From: UBA9926 sp018645765 | GTDB taxonomy: Bacteria > Pseudomonadota > Gammaproteobacteria > Pseudomonadales > Azotimanducaceae | NCBI GenBank assembly: GCA_949372755.1 | Contig: CASIBO010000002.1 | Coordinates: 1-64,000, forward strand | Direction of reading: 5' to 3' | Length of the DNA stretch: 64,000 nt | Shown: positions 54,412 through 63,711 of the stretch, in pieces | How positions within the stretch are numbered: the stretch's first letter is position 1 | How the letters are laid out: each line of letters begins with the position of its first letter | Program-made: the position numbers and the translations under genes | The notes under the pieces: generated by a model | Told to the model about the DNA's origin: nothing | The model's database searches: none | Seen by the model: only the letters and a program-made list of their open reading frames with translations

Positions 54412-54664
54412 ATGATCGCGCTTTCATTCCTGATTAGCCAAACAATACGTATTTTGAGTGCAGCCCAACTGGGGCGGTGCTGACGGGCCGTTCATGCGCC
54501 AACTTAAAGATGTAATCCACAGGGACCGCGAACGAAACAGAACAATTTTCATCGAGCAAACAAGCCAGCTCAGCCTGGCGAGGATACGAAGGCACTTGAT
54601 GAGAATAAAATAACGCAGCACCGTTTTTGAATGGGCTGACTTACCCGGCATAAGGCAATAATCT

Positions 54665-55885
54665 ATGCAGCAGCACGCGATCATACTCGGCGCCGGAATC
54701 GCCGGACTTACCGCCGCAAGTACTTTAAAAGATCAAGGTTGGGCGATCAGTATTTTAGAAGCCAATGACCGGGTCGGCGGCCGAACCTTTACCAAAAAAG
54801 TTGAGGGGCATCTTGAGGAACAAGGCGCGGAATTTGTGCACCGCGACCATCATCCAAGGGTGATGGCAGCGCTGCACCAAAACGACATCGCCATACAAAC
54901 CTTGCCGCAGACCGACACAACCTGGTACTGGCAAGACACCGGGGCCCCAGCCGATCCTTGGGATCCCAGGTTACAGTCGCTGCTCGCTCGAATCGACGAC
55001 GATTTAAACCTCATTGATTCAAAGCTTTGGATCACAGCGATCAATCAGCATCTCGACTGCCCCTTTCGCGACTATCTCAAAGCAATAGAATCAAGCGCCG
55101 CAATCCGAGAACTGTTCCTCGCCTGGACCGGAACTTTAACCGGCGCCGACCCAAGCACTTTTAGCACGCTGGGTATCCTTCGGGATTTCAAAATGTTCGG
55201 TTCAACCCGAGCTGCAATAACCGCCGAAGAATATCGAATTGTTGGCGGGACCCAATCGCTAGCGGTCGCACTCGGCGCACCTTTGGCCGCCGACATCCAT
55301 CTCGAGCAGCGGGCCGCAAGCGTGGGACGGCGCTCATCTGGGTTTGAAGTCATCACAGCAGATCATCGGGTTATGCCTGCGGACGCGGTGATTGTGACCA
55401 TACCCTTTAATACGCTGCATGCTCTGGATTTACCTTTTCTAACGGACCCGTCACTGTCGCAAGCAAGCCGAAACGGTCACGCGAATCGCAGTGCGAAACA
55501 TTGGTTTGATTCAACAAAGCCGTTTGAATCACGAATTTCGGCCAGCCCGACGACATTGGCCTTTATGGACGTAACCCACACTTCCGGCTGCCTGATCAAA
55601 GATGACAAAACGCCTGCGCAAACCGCCGCACAGGCCTTGGGCCTACCGCCTGCCCACCTCTCGAGCGCACGCGTTCACGCCTGGACTCACGATGCCAACG
55701 CACAAGGCGCTTGGATGACTCTGCGCCCAGGCCAAGCAGCCGTTCTTGATGCAGCCTGGGCCTTAGGCGCTAAAGACCCGACATTCCAGATCGCAAATGC
55801 TGACGTATCACCCGTTTGGCCGGGCTGGATCGAGGGCGCAGTTTACGCTGGCCATTGCGCGGCCCAACGCTTACTCGGCGGTTAA
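54665..55885 (+). CDS. Amine-oxidase-like FAD-dependent oxidoreductase
   Basis: 406 aa. The dinucleotide-binding start is HAIILGAGIAGLTAASTLKD, followed by ILEANDRVGGRTFTKK (GG motif). The C-terminal FAD-binding end is WPGWIEGAVYAGHCAAQRLL. It is shorter than typical flavin monoamine oxidases (450-500 aa) and lacks an obvious covalent-FAD Cys. It may act on amines or as a desaturase-like protein. It stands alone. Confidence 0.8.
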   Translation: MQQHAIILGAGIAGLTAASTLKDQGWAISILEANDRVGGRTFTKKVEGHLEEQGAEFVHRDHHPRVMAALHQNDIAIQTLPQTDTTWYWQDTGAPADPWDPRLQSLLARIDDDLNLIDSKLWITAINQHLDCPFRDYLKAIESSAAIRELFLAWTGTLTGADPSTFSTLGILRDFKMFGSTRAAITAEEYRIVGGTQSLAVALGAPLAADIHLEQRAASVGRRSSGFEVITADHRVMPADAVIVTIPFNTLHALDLPFLTDPSLSQASRNGHANRSAKHWFDSTKPFESRISASPTTLAFMDVTHTSGCLIKDDKTPAQTAAQALGLPPAHLSSARVHAWTHDANAQGAWMTLRPGQAAVLDAAWALGAKDPTFQIANADVSPVWPGWIEGAVYAGHCAAQRLLGG

Positions 55886-55890
55886 TCCCC

Positions 55891-56712
55891 CTATTCTCGC
55901 CAGTGTAGTTGGACGAAGGGGCACGGTTTTTGAAAACAACAAAGATGGCCGCGCCAGCTCTTATGCACGCGCCTTTCGGGGTAAAACAGGTTTAAAAAAT
56001 GTGTTTTTGCGGACACCGGGGCGCCATGGGTCCACTGACCAACCAAGGCATCTGCTGGATTGGGCTCGCCCGGGAAGGCGATCACCCGCGCACCCTTTGG
56101 TAGGGCTGCTGGCCGAAAGTAGCGGCCAAGATAACCCGGCAAGCAATGCACGCGGTAATGCTTGACCCACGCATTCGGCCAAAATCGAACGCCACCTCGA
56201 ACCGATTTCGTAACGTAATGCTGCTCAAACTGAAAACGCTCGGCGATGCCTTGAGGGTCTTTTTGAAAATCTTCCAACAAGTAGGTCTGCGCGCCCACCT
56301 TGAACCGAAACAGCGTGGTTTGACCCAGTTTGGAAAACGGCTTCAGCCAGTTTCTCGCCAGAATCACGTCGCTGGGATCGCCGAATTCAAAAAACGGCGT
56401 CAGGTCATCAACGATGACAGAATCTAGATCAACGAACAGTGCAACACCTTGAATCCCGCCAAGATCCGCTCGCCAGACAGCAGCCTTACGCCACATGCCG
56501 GGCACATTGATCGGCACCGTGCACTCTAAATCGGGCAAATCATGGCACCGGACGTCCGACCGAATACCAGTGACGTCGTCGGTAAAGCAATGGAGCAAAA
56601 ATTCTGCCGAGAGATTCCTTGCGACCATGCCATACAATCGGTTCACATAGTCAGCGCCATATTTCGTGCCCCATTTAAAGCAAATCACATGATAGGGCGT
56701 CTGGTCTTCCAC
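55891..56712 (-). CDS. Probable glycosyltransferase
   Basis: 273 aa. HVICFKWGTKYGADYVNRLY at the start, FLLHCFTDDVTGIRSDVRC, GMWRKAAVWRADLGGI and GVALFVDLDSVIVDDLTPFF, with a DxD metal-nucleotide motif (DLDS), match a family of putative GT-A glycosyltransferases. The conserved end is GARVIAFPGEPNPADALVGQ and WTHGAPV. The donor and acceptor are unknown. The gene converges with the amine-oxidase-like gene (stops 5 nt apart). Confidence 0.75.
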   Translation of the reverse strand: MEDQTPYHVICFKWGTKYGADYVNRLYGMVARNLSAEFLLHCFTDDVTGIRSDVRCHDLPDLECTVPINVPGMWRKAAVWRADLGGIQGVALFVDLDSVIVDDLTPFFEFGDPSDVILARNWLKPFSKLGQTTLFRFKVGAQTYLLEDFQKDPQGIAERFQFEQHYVTKSVRGGVRFWPNAWVKHYRVHCLPGYLGRYFRPAALPKGARVIAFPGEPNPADALVGQWTHGAPVSAKTHFLNLFYPERRVHKSWRGHLCCFQKPCPFVQLHWRE

Positions 56713-57369
56713 AATGACAATCTCCCCCTTCTGAACGGGTGCTCAGACAATTTTGAAAACGGTCTTTCGTCATGGGACCTTAGGTCAGCACGGCCTCAAG
56801 CTTTTCGCTTGAATCAAAGCCTCACCTCACAAAGCCCTGCAACGCACCGGTGCTAGCTTTTCAATATCCATCCGAATTCGGCCTAGCCGCTCACAATACA
56901 GAATAGCGGTCAGGCTCATCCCATTCGCTTAAATTAGCCTTTTGCCAGGCGCATTATCGCTTTCCCGGACCCGATTATAGCCCATGGCGTCCGGCCTCCG
57001 CGCCTTGAATATCGGCTCTCATTACGACCGTGAAAGGCATAGCGCGCCCGACATCAGACGATTGTAAGCAGCCCACGCCGAAGGCTGGGCTTGATTAAGG
57101 TAACCGGAGTTAACTCTGTAACCGATAGGGCAACCCAGTCACCGCGTCGGCCAATTGGTCGCCACCAAACGTGGGCCATCTCGATGGGTTACCGTCTTGC
57201 TTTTAAAGCTTAACGCCGGGTACGACCATCAAGCACCGCGCCTACTCAGCAAAAACCGATCGGACCCAAACACCCTCATCCAGGTACGCTGATTGCCATA
57301 TGCTTTATAATGACAGTCATTATAAATGTCTGTACGCTACCTTAACCAAAACCGAAAAAATCCGGGCGC
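56713..57369. other. Long intergenic region upstream of the sulfatase
   Basis: 657 nt with no credible gene. The only strong structure is the perfect inverted repeat at 57304-57326, 43 nt before the sulfatase ATG. No tRNA-like or hairpin-plus-T-run structure is evident. Confidence 0.55.
57304..57326. promoter_or_regulatory. Perfect inverted repeat, probable operator of the sulfatase gene
   Basis: TTTATAATGAC and GTCATTATAAA form an 11-bp perfect palindrome around a single A. It contains a perfect TATAAT (57306-57311), so a dimeric repressor (TetR-type sites are often like this) would block a -10 element. No clear -35 stands at 17 nt upstream, and no TetR-family gene is in the window. Confidence 0.6.
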
Positions 57370-59034
57370 ATGAAAAAGGTCGGCATCAGTATTCTTTTTA
57401 TCAGTCTCATCGTTGGCAGCCTCTGGCATAACCGGCTTGATATTTTGCTATCGATTGCGCCGACCCTTCGAGCCTGGCAACTCCCCGTCGGTGCAAACCA
57501 GCCTGTTCTGTGGACCCAAGGGCCAACCCTGGCAGCCCAGCCGCCCAGCCAGCGGCCGCCCAACATTATTCTCATCCTGGCTGACGACATGGGGTTTAAT
57601 GACATTTCGCTGCATAACGGCGGCGCCGCCGACGGATCCTTGCAAACCGCAGCAATCGACGCTCTAGCTCAAGATGGGGTTCAGTTTAGATCGGGTTATG
57701 CAGCAAATGCCGTTTGCGCACCCTCCCGAGCGAGCATTTTGACCGGCCGGTACAGTACTCGATTCGGTTTTGAGTTCACGCCTTTTTATAAAATTGGCGC
57801 CACCATTTTTCAATGGGCACAAGAGTTAAACCCTGGACCGCTACCGGTTCACTTCAACGATGCGGGCATTGAAGACATGCCAGACATGACCGCACAAGGC
57901 CTGCCCCCATCAGAAATTACCATCGCCGAGCTCTTAAAAGACGCAGGCTATTACACCGCACACATTGGCAAATGGCACCTTGGCGGCAGCGCTGAAATGC
58001 CAGAAATGCTGCCTCAAAATCAAGGCTTCATCGACAGCCTTTACATGTCGGGAATGCTGTACCTCCCGGAAGATCATCCAGACGTGGTAAACGCAAAGCG
58101 CGAGAATCAGAGTATCGAACGCATGGTGTGGAGCACCGCCCAATATGCCGCATCGTTTAATGGCGGCCCAACATTCGAGCCGTCAGGCTATCTCACCGAC
58201 TACTACACAAATGAAGCGGTTAAGGTGATCGAGCAGCATCAAAACGAGCCGTTCTTTCTGTACCTTGCGCATTGGGGCATTCATAACCCGCTACAAGCCA
58301 CACGGGCAGACTATGCGGCGCTGAGCCATATCGAGGATCACACGTTACGCGTTTATGCCGCGATGATTCGGGCCCTGGATCGCAGCGTTCGTCGCATCAC
58401 CGAGACGCTGGCGGAGACCGGACTTGCCGACAACACCCTCATCATCTTCACCAGCGATAATGGTGGCGCATCCTATATCGGCTTGCCCAATATCAACCAG
58501 CCGTATCGCGGCTGGAAGCTCACGTTGTTTGAGGGCGGCACCCACGTCCCGTTCCTTGCGAAATGGCCGGCTAAAATTGAGGCCGGGTCGCAATTTGACG
58601 CGCCCATTCACCACATGGATCTGTTTTCAACCTTTGCCGCTGCAGCAGGCGTCGCGCCCCCCACAGACCGAATTATTGATGGCGTTAATTTGCTTCCTTA
58701 TTTGAATGGCACTGAGGCCGGGGCGCCACACGAAACGCTGTTCTGGCTAGAAGGTCATCAAGAAACCGTTCTACATCGTGGCATGAAAATGATTCGCGCC
58801 CAGCAACCCCGAAAAGTTTGGCTATTTAATTTAGAAATAGACCCCACCGAACAATTTAATCTGGCCAACGAGCAGCCCGAGACCGTCAAACTGCTGAACG
58901 AGAAATTGGATGCGCACCGCTTGGCGCAAGCACAACCCATGTGGCCGAGCTTAATTAATGCCCCCCAACTGATCGATAAACATAGCGAGCAGCCCTATGA
59001 GGTTGGCGATGCGTTTATTTACTGGCCCAACTAA
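57370..59034 (+). CDS. Arylsulfatase-type sulfatase
   Basis: 554 aa with an N-terminal hydrophobic segment (GISILFISLIVGSLW), so exported or anchored. NIILILADDMGFNDIS gives the metal Asp pair and C116-A-P-S-R120 (VCAPSRASILTGRYSTRFGF) is the formylglycine site. HIGKWHLGGSAEMPEMLPQN, ILFTSDNGGASY-like (reads LIIFTSDNGGASYIG) and the C-terminal region are typical. The Cys form needs a formylglycine-generating enzyme, which is not in the window. It hydrolyses sulfate esters, probably algal polysaccharide or steroid sulfates. A small membrane protein follows after 23 nt. Confidence 0.92.
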   Translation: MKKVGISILFISLIVGSLWHNRLDILLSIAPTLRAWQLPVGANQPVLWTQGPTLAAQPPSQRPPNIILILADDMGFNDISLHNGGAADGSLQTAAIDALAQDGVQFRSGYAANAVCAPSRASILTGRYSTRFGFEFTPFYKIGATIFQWAQELNPGPLPVHFNDAGIEDMPDMTAQGLPPSEITIAELLKDAGYYTAHIGKWHLGGSAEMPEMLPQNQGFIDSLYMSGMLYLPEDHPDVVNAKRENQSIERMVWSTAQYAASFNGGPTFEPSGYLTDYYTNEAVKVIEQHQNEPFFLYLAHWGIHNPLQATRADYAALSHIEDHTLRVYAAMIRALDRSVRRITETLAETGLADNTLIIFTSDNGGASYIGLPNINQPYRGWKLTLFEGGTHVPFLAKWPAKIEAGSQFDAPIHHMDLFSTFAAAAGVAPPTDRIIDGVNLLPYLNGTEAGAPHETLFWLEGHQETVLHRGMKMIRAQQPRKVWLFNLEIDPTEQFNLANEQPETVKLLNEKLDAHRLAQAQPMWPSLINAPQLIDKHSEQPYEVGDAFIYWPN

Positions 59035-59057
59035 CCGAACCTTTTGAGGAACCCTTT

Positions 59058-59675
59058 ATGTTGAACCGTCTGATAAGTCCTCCCGTTTTTATCGCAGCCG
59101 CTTACTTACTGTTTTGCTTTTGGTATACAAATACCGGCGGGCCGTTAACTAGCACGGAGGTTGACGCGCACCTCGCCCAAATGAAAAAGGACGACGCCGC
59201 GCCCCAAAACCTCAACGTCATCGAGGATTTCATGCGGCGAGACACGGGCAATCAGTTTGTGATGGTCAACCTGATTGACCTCAACCCAACACCGCCAAAC
59301 TTACCCGCAACGGGCCCGGGTGCCGACCCCATGGCGCTTGTAGACCACTACATGGCGCACATGTATCCGACAATGTTCCTGCGCGCCTCGCACCCCATTT
59401 TTCTCGCACCCGTCCAGGCCGGCGCAATGGACTTACTGAACGCGCCCGGCGCGAGTGACTGGACGCAAACGGCCTTAATGCGCTATCGCAGCCGCCGGGA
59501 CATTATGGAAATCATCAACGATCCAAGATTTTCTGAACGCCATGACTATAAATTGGGTGCGATGCTTAAAACCATCGCAGTCCCAACGGAGCCGAGCTTG
59601 AATCCCGGGGATCCTCGGTTGCTTCTGGGATTGGTCGCCGTGATCCTGGTGCTACTTTTTCGACGGCGTGCTTAA
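59058..59675 (+). CDS. Hypothetical protein with terminal membrane helices (dimeric alpha/beta-barrel-like)
   Basis: 205 aa. An N-terminal helix (PPVFIAAAYLLFCFWYTNT) and a C-terminal helix with basic end (LLLGLVAVILVLLFRRRA) flank a soluble part. That part has NQFVMVNLIDLNPTPPNL and TQTALMRYRSRRDIMEIIN with DPRFSERHDYKLGAM, a pattern like DUF1330/EthD dimeric ferredoxin-like barrels. It follows the sulfatase by 23 nt with a ribosome-binding site (GAGGAACC) and is probably co-transcribed. The job is unknown. Confidence 0.72.
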   Translation: MLNRLISPPVFIAAAYLLFCFWYTNTGGPLTSTEVDAHLAQMKKDDAAPQNLNVIEDFMRRDTGNQFVMVNLIDLNPTPPNLPATGPGADPMALVDHYMAHMYPTMFLRASHPIFLAPVQAGAMDLLNAPGASDWTQTALMRYRSRRDIMEIINDPRFSERHDYKLGAMLKTIAVPTEPSLNPGDPRLLLGLVAVILVLLFRRRA

Positions 59676-59985
59676 TTGGCCACCTAACCCGTTATCAGAC
59701 CCAAAGTTTGTAAGCGGTTACCAGAGCAACGCGGCGAATTTTTAAACCGGACTTTTTGAGCGACCCATTGCGCCTGATCAGAACGCCCCATAGCTTGCAG
59801 GCACTCATGACCGCTACGCGTCCAACGCTGAACGCGCCGGTGCGCCCCCTGGTGCATCGCTTAGTTCCGATTAAAACCGCAGAACGCTGAGTGCCTCGCG
59901 ATTTTAATTTTTTTAGATTTTGGATCAGATTACCGATACCGCCAGCGACACAAGGCAACCCGTTATCCTCGCTGTTCTGAGCTGA
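59676..59985. other. Intergenic region without a recognised gene
   Basis: About 310 nt between convergent genes. Two roughly 35-nt stretches (59701-59737 and 59786-59823) look alike at about 60% identity, which is not clearly above chance. A T-rich run (ATTTTAATTTTTTTAG, near 59,904) lies in it without a clear stem. Confidence 0.4.
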
Positions 59986-61020
59986 TCAGACTGGGCGCGT
60001 CCAACCGTTGGGGTCTTCGCGTTCACCTTTTTGAATCGCCATTAACAGGTCATACAACTGCTGTGTAACGGGACCAATGGCCTCACCATTGCCATAGAAA
60101 CGATGCCAGGTATCTCCGGACCGGATGCGCCCCACTGGCGAGATAACAGCGGCCGTGCCGCAGGCGGCGAATTCCTCAATATCAGCGACTTCTTTCAGAA
60201 ACTCAACCGGGCGCTCCTGCGTTTTCATCCCAAGAAGATCCGCTGCCAAGGTCATCACGCTACGCTGCGTCACACCGGGCAAAATTGATTCCGATTGTGG
60301 GGTCACGATCGTGCCATCTTTCATCTTCAAAACGATATTGGCCGACCCTGCTTCCTCTAAAAACCGATGTTCGGCGGGGTCAAGGTAAAGCGCCTCCTGG
60401 GCCCCCAACTCTTTGGCCATTTGAGTCGCCATCAACCCGCCGGCATAATTCGCACCGGCTTTGAACGCGCCCAACCCCTTGGGCGCAGCACGATCAAGAT
60501 CTACGACCGCCAAGTCAATCAGACTCAAACCGCCGCCTTTGTAGTAGGGCCCAACCGGTGAAACAAACACCCTAAATTCAAACTCGGGTGCCGGCCGTAA
60601 ACCAAGATTTTCACCAATGCCTACCAAGAAAGGCCGAATGTAAAGGCTTGCGCCAGAACCGTAAGGCGGCACCCAAGCGGCATTCGCCCGCACGGTTTCT
60701 TGTATCCCGCGCATAAACAAACTTTCGGGCACCTGCGGCATGAGCAGTCGCTGCGTGGTTCGACCCATCCGGGCACAATTCAGATCCGGGCGAAAGAGCA
60801 AAATGTCGCCATTCGCGGCCGTTTGCGCTTTGAGGCCTTCAAAACACGATTGTGCGTAATGCAGAACCGTTGAGCCTTCGTGCACCTGCATCTCAGCAGA
60901 GGAAACCAATTCTCCCTCACCCCAAACGCCATCGCGCCAACGCGCTGAAAATCGGAACTCTGTCTCGACGTAGGAGAACCCCAAGTTCCCCCAATCTAAG
61001 TCTTTTTTTGGTTTGCTCAT
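59986..61020 (-). CDS. ilvE: Branched-chain amino-acid aminotransferase
   Basis: 344-aa PLP enzyme for the last step of Val, Leu and Ile synthesis. Class IV features include TVLHYAQSCFEGLKAQTAAN, RPDLNCARMGRTTQRL, SLYIRPFLVGIGENLGLRPA, AFKAGANYAGGLMATQMAKE with the probable PLP lysine K187, and CGTAAVISPVGRI. This is the longer eukaryote-type/group II form (340-365 aa). Length and motifs are complete. Confidence 0.95.
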   Translation of the reverse strand: MSKPKKDLDWGNLGFSYVETEFRFSARWRDGVWGEGELVSSAEMQVHEGSTVLHYAQSCFEGLKAQTAANGDILLFRPDLNCARMGRTTQRLLMPQVPESLFMRGIQETVRANAAWVPPYGSGASLYIRPFLVGIGENLGLRPAPEFEFRVFVSPVGPYYKGGGLSLIDLAVVDLDRAAPKGLGAFKAGANYAGGLMATQMAKELGAQEALYLDPAEHRFLEEAGSANIVLKMKDGTIVTPQSESILPGVTQRSVMTLAADLLGMKTQERPVEFLKEVADIEEFAACGTAAVISPVGRIRSGDTWHRFYGNGEAIGPVTQQLYDLLMAIQKGEREDPNGWTRPV

Positions 61021-61108
61021 CTCGTTCTCAACTGCAGCTAACTCTCGGTTTCAACAAACTTAAGGGCCAAAGGCCTTTGACCCGCAAATCCTATCGGACC
61101 CTTGGGAT

Positions 61109-61137
61109 ATTGCAATAGAATCTCTTGATTCTGACAA
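61109..61137 (-). promoter_or_regulatory. Possible sigma-70 promoter of ilvE with overlapping inverted repeat
   Basis: Minus strand: TTGTCA (61137-61132), 17-nt spacer, TGCAAT (61114-61109), about 90 nt before the ilvE ATG. The spacer contains the perfect inverted repeat AGAATC/GATTCT (61117-61132). The -35 matches 5 of 6 and the -10 matches 4 of 6. Confidence 0.35.
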
Positions 61138-61210
61138 GACAAAGCCCCTCTGCTCAAACGCGCATCGGACGCATTGAATCAGCGCAAGCCCTCTTATCCT
61201 GAAAATCGGT

Positions 61211-61627
61211 TTACACCGACCGAATCACACCATGAAAGTGTTTGGGGGCAATCCGTAAGATTACCCGATCGCTCGCCTTCAACCATTGCCCTAAATTCTC
61301 GGGCAGGGCATAACCCACCGCTTCAATATTCTCGAACACACGACGGGTTGAATCTTCTAGGTGCTCCGTCTCAATAGTCACAGCCCCCTCAATTGAAACG
61401 AAGTTAAAGGGCTCGCGATTATTGATCACGCACACATTAACCCGAGGGTCCCGTTCCATCGCGTGACGTTTGAACGTCTTACCCGGCGTTGAGACCACAA
61501 TCGAGTCACCCTCGACCGCATAGGCAACCACCGACGAGGCTGGTGCGCCGCCGCGCTTCAAATGGGTCAGCACCGCCCACCGGTGCGCGTGAATAAACGC
61601 GTCAAAAACTGTATTCGTCGAAACCAT
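61211..61627 (-). CDS. PPOX-class (possible F420-dependent) flavin protein
   Basis: 138 aa from ATG 61627. RWAVLTHLKRGGAPASSVVA, YAVEGDSIVVSTPGKTFKRH, AMERDPRVNVCVINNREPF and VSIEGAVTIETEHLED are typical of split-barrel proteins often called PPOX class F420-dependent. The cofactor cannot be known from this sequence. An upstream start at 61669 is possible. Confidence 0.78.
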   Translation of the reverse strand: MVSTNTVFDAFIHAHRWAVLTHLKRGGAPASSVVAYAVEGDSIVVSTPGKTFKRHAMERDPRVNVCVINNREPFNFVSIEGAVTIETEHLEDSTRRVFENIEAVGYALPENLGQWLKASDRVILRIAPKHFHGVIRSV

Positions 61628-61870
61628 TAAACCACCCCACTGATCGTTCTGTTGTGAACCCAAAATCAAGCTACGTTACTGCGCGCAAACTGAAACGGCA
61701 TTCTATGCAAAGGCGAACATCGACGACTGTGGAACCTTCTCAGATCCTGACACCGGTTGTTCTGAGTCTTAAAGGCCCATCAAGTCACCGCTAGCTTGCG
61801 CCTTGCAGGCACGCCAACGGGCGAACGCACCGGGCTTTGATTAGAGCGCTCTTCAGGTCACGCGATGGTT

Positions 61871-62758
61871 TCACGGGATCTTGGTGCCCGCGGCATTACA
61901 CTCAACCCTTGCCTGCTCAACATCCGGAAAGACCTCTTTCAATAAACTCAGCATATTCTGCGTGGACCGGCGGTCCGCCCCTTCATGCAGGTGACCCGGT
62001 GGGCCAATGCGGCCTGGCAATGCAAAGCCGTGGGGCGTTTTCGCATGATCCACAAAACTCCAATCAACGCCGGCCCCATCCATCTCTGCAAAAAATCGGT
62101 CTTTGTGCGCTTGCACTACCAAATGATCCTCAGCCCCGTTCTCGATGAGGATAATGGTTTCGGTATTGTATTCATTAGGAATGGGCTTCAGAGGTGGCCG
62201 GACCGCACCAAACCGGGCTGGGCTCGGATCTTCACCCGTTTGGAGTAGGCCATGAAAAGAGACCACAGCGCTCAAATCGAGCCCGCCTCGAACGCCTTCT
62301 AAAACCGCCATCCCCCCAAAACAATAACCGATGGCTGCAGGCGATACCGCATCATGCACCCACGCCTCGGCTTTGCCTGCGTTGATCCAAGCGTCTAGTA
62401 ATCCCCGAAACAATTCAGGATCATGGTCCAACCAAACCATTGCCTCAAAACATTTTTTTTGAAATGCCTCGATCCCGCGCGGGTCGGTCGGAAACTCGCG
62501 CTCATCGCTCGGCACACGATCGCCGTACATATCAATGGCCAGCCCAACGTAACCAAGCCGAGCAAGATATTCCGCCACATCCCGATCAAATTGCTTGAGG
62601 CCTTGATAGTTGTGAATAACCAAAACCAGTGGTCGCGGCCCAACCGACGCGCTGGGCGCAACCATGTGACCCTCGAAGTCATGTCCCCGAAACCTGAAAC
62701 CAATACTTTGATGCTGCAAGTCCCGCGCTGGCGGCCAAAATTCTGTTGGGTTCGTCAC
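61871..62758 (-). CDS. Dienelactone hydrolase family protein
   Basis: 295-aa alpha/beta hydrolase. The nucleophile is C146 in AAIGYCFGGMAVLE, with D211 (ENGAEDHLV) and H243 (AKTPHGFALPG) completing the Cys-Asp-His triad. RPLVLVIHNYQGLKQFDRDV and YLARLGYVGLAIDMYGDRVP are also typical. It could hydrolyse dienelactone from aromatic ring cleavage or other esters. No adjacent ring-cleavage gene is seen. GYCFGG rather than GYSFGG fits the dienelactone type. Confidence 0.87.
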   Translation of the reverse strand: MTNPTEFWPPARDLQHQSIGFRFRGHDFEGHMVAPSASVGPRPLVLVIHNYQGLKQFDRDVAEYLARLGYVGLAIDMYGDRVPSDEREFPTDPRGIEAFQKKCFEAMVWLDHDPELFRGLLDAWINAGKAEAWVHDAVSPAAIGYCFGGMAVLEGVRGGLDLSAVVSFHGLLQTGEDPSPARFGAVRPPLKPIPNEYNTETIILIENGAEDHLVVQAHKDRFFAEMDGAGVDWSFVDHAKTPHGFALPGRIGPPGHLHEGADRRSTQNMLSLLKEVFPDVEQARVECNAAGTKIP

Positions 62759-63054
62759 CGTTTTCTCTCCAATTTTGACCTTACTGTAGACAGCTCGAAG
62801 ACACCTGGCAAGCTGGCAAAAACTGCAGAGCGGTTCATCTCGGAGCCTAACCTGAGCCCGTTTTTAATTCGGATCGCGGTTTACCGCACAGCGCTCATCA
62901 CAGCGTCGCGCGGGATTGATTGCGTCACGCTACTGGGACGTGGATATGCAAGGGGCCCTGGGAAGGCCACGTTTAGATTTGCCTTCGGTCAGGACAGGCG
63001 CTAATTTACCAATTAGCGCTTTAGGGACTCTGCGCTCAAGGGAGAAGCAACACC

Positions 63055-63696
63055 ATGATTCAAGTCAGCGAAGAGCGCGTTGAACAACACTTTCCAACCA
63101 CGGTCCTCGTTCGCACTTTCCAGGCCGTGAACGATCTCAATACGGCGCTTCAGCAGCGGTTCGATCAACTGGAACACGACCCTCATGCGGATTACACCAA
63201 CGAAGCACCGCTTTCGGTCAATACCACCCAAGGGGGCTATCAGACCAAACGCGGCTTAAGCGTTTTAGAATTAGACTATCCCGAGATCCGGCAGCTACGA
63301 CAAGAGATTGTTATGCCCTCCATTGAGATTTATCTGGCCGAGGTACTCAACGCTGACCCTTTGTTTACGCCCTTTGAAATTTCCAGCTGGGTCGTATCCT
63401 TGGGTGAAGGCGACTGGCAAGCCCCCCATTTCCATGCAACGGAATACACCTTAATTTCGGGCATTTATTACGTCAACGTACCCGACTGCCCACCGCCCGA
63501 GGGGACTCTGGAATTTATCAACCCCAACCTGAATGCGGTGTCCTTAGGGCAGCAGGATGCCAGCCGGAATCATCAACCCAAAAGCGGCCAAATCATTCTC
63601 TTCCCGCCGTATTACATGCACTACGTGCACCCGATGCGGCGTGCCGAGACAAGACGGGTCGTTGCATTTGATGTTCGGTTAAAACTATCGCCCTAG
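63055..63696 (+). CDS. 2OG-Fe(II) oxygenase family protein
   Basis: 213 aa, a stand-alone domain of the same type as the C-terminus of the TPR protein at 40948-42747. SSWVVSLGEGDWQAPHFHAT (H125, H127), YTLISGIYYVNVPDC, PKSGQIILFPPYYMHYVHPM (H189, H192) and RRVVAFDVRLKL carry the metal and 2-oxoglutarate residues. A ribosome-binding site (AGGGAGAAG) is about 8 nt upstream. The substrate is unknown. Confidence 0.85.
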   Translation: MIQVSEERVEQHFPTTVLVRTFQAVNDLNTALQQRFDQLEHDPHADYTNEAPLSVNTTQGGYQTKRGLSVLELDYPEIRQLRQEIVMPSIEIYLAEVLNADPLFTPFEISSWVVSLGEGDWQAPHFHATEYTLISGIYYVNVPDCPPPEGTLEFINPNLNAVSLGQQDASRNHQPKSGQIILFPPYYMHYVHPMRRAETRRVVAFDVRLKLSP

Positions 63697-63711
63697 CCGC
63701 ACAACCCGCCC

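Noticed and set aside
59701..59823. Imperfect 35-nt duplication between the sulfatase partner and ilvE
   Set aside because: About 60% identity by eye, not clearly above chance, and in no coding frame.
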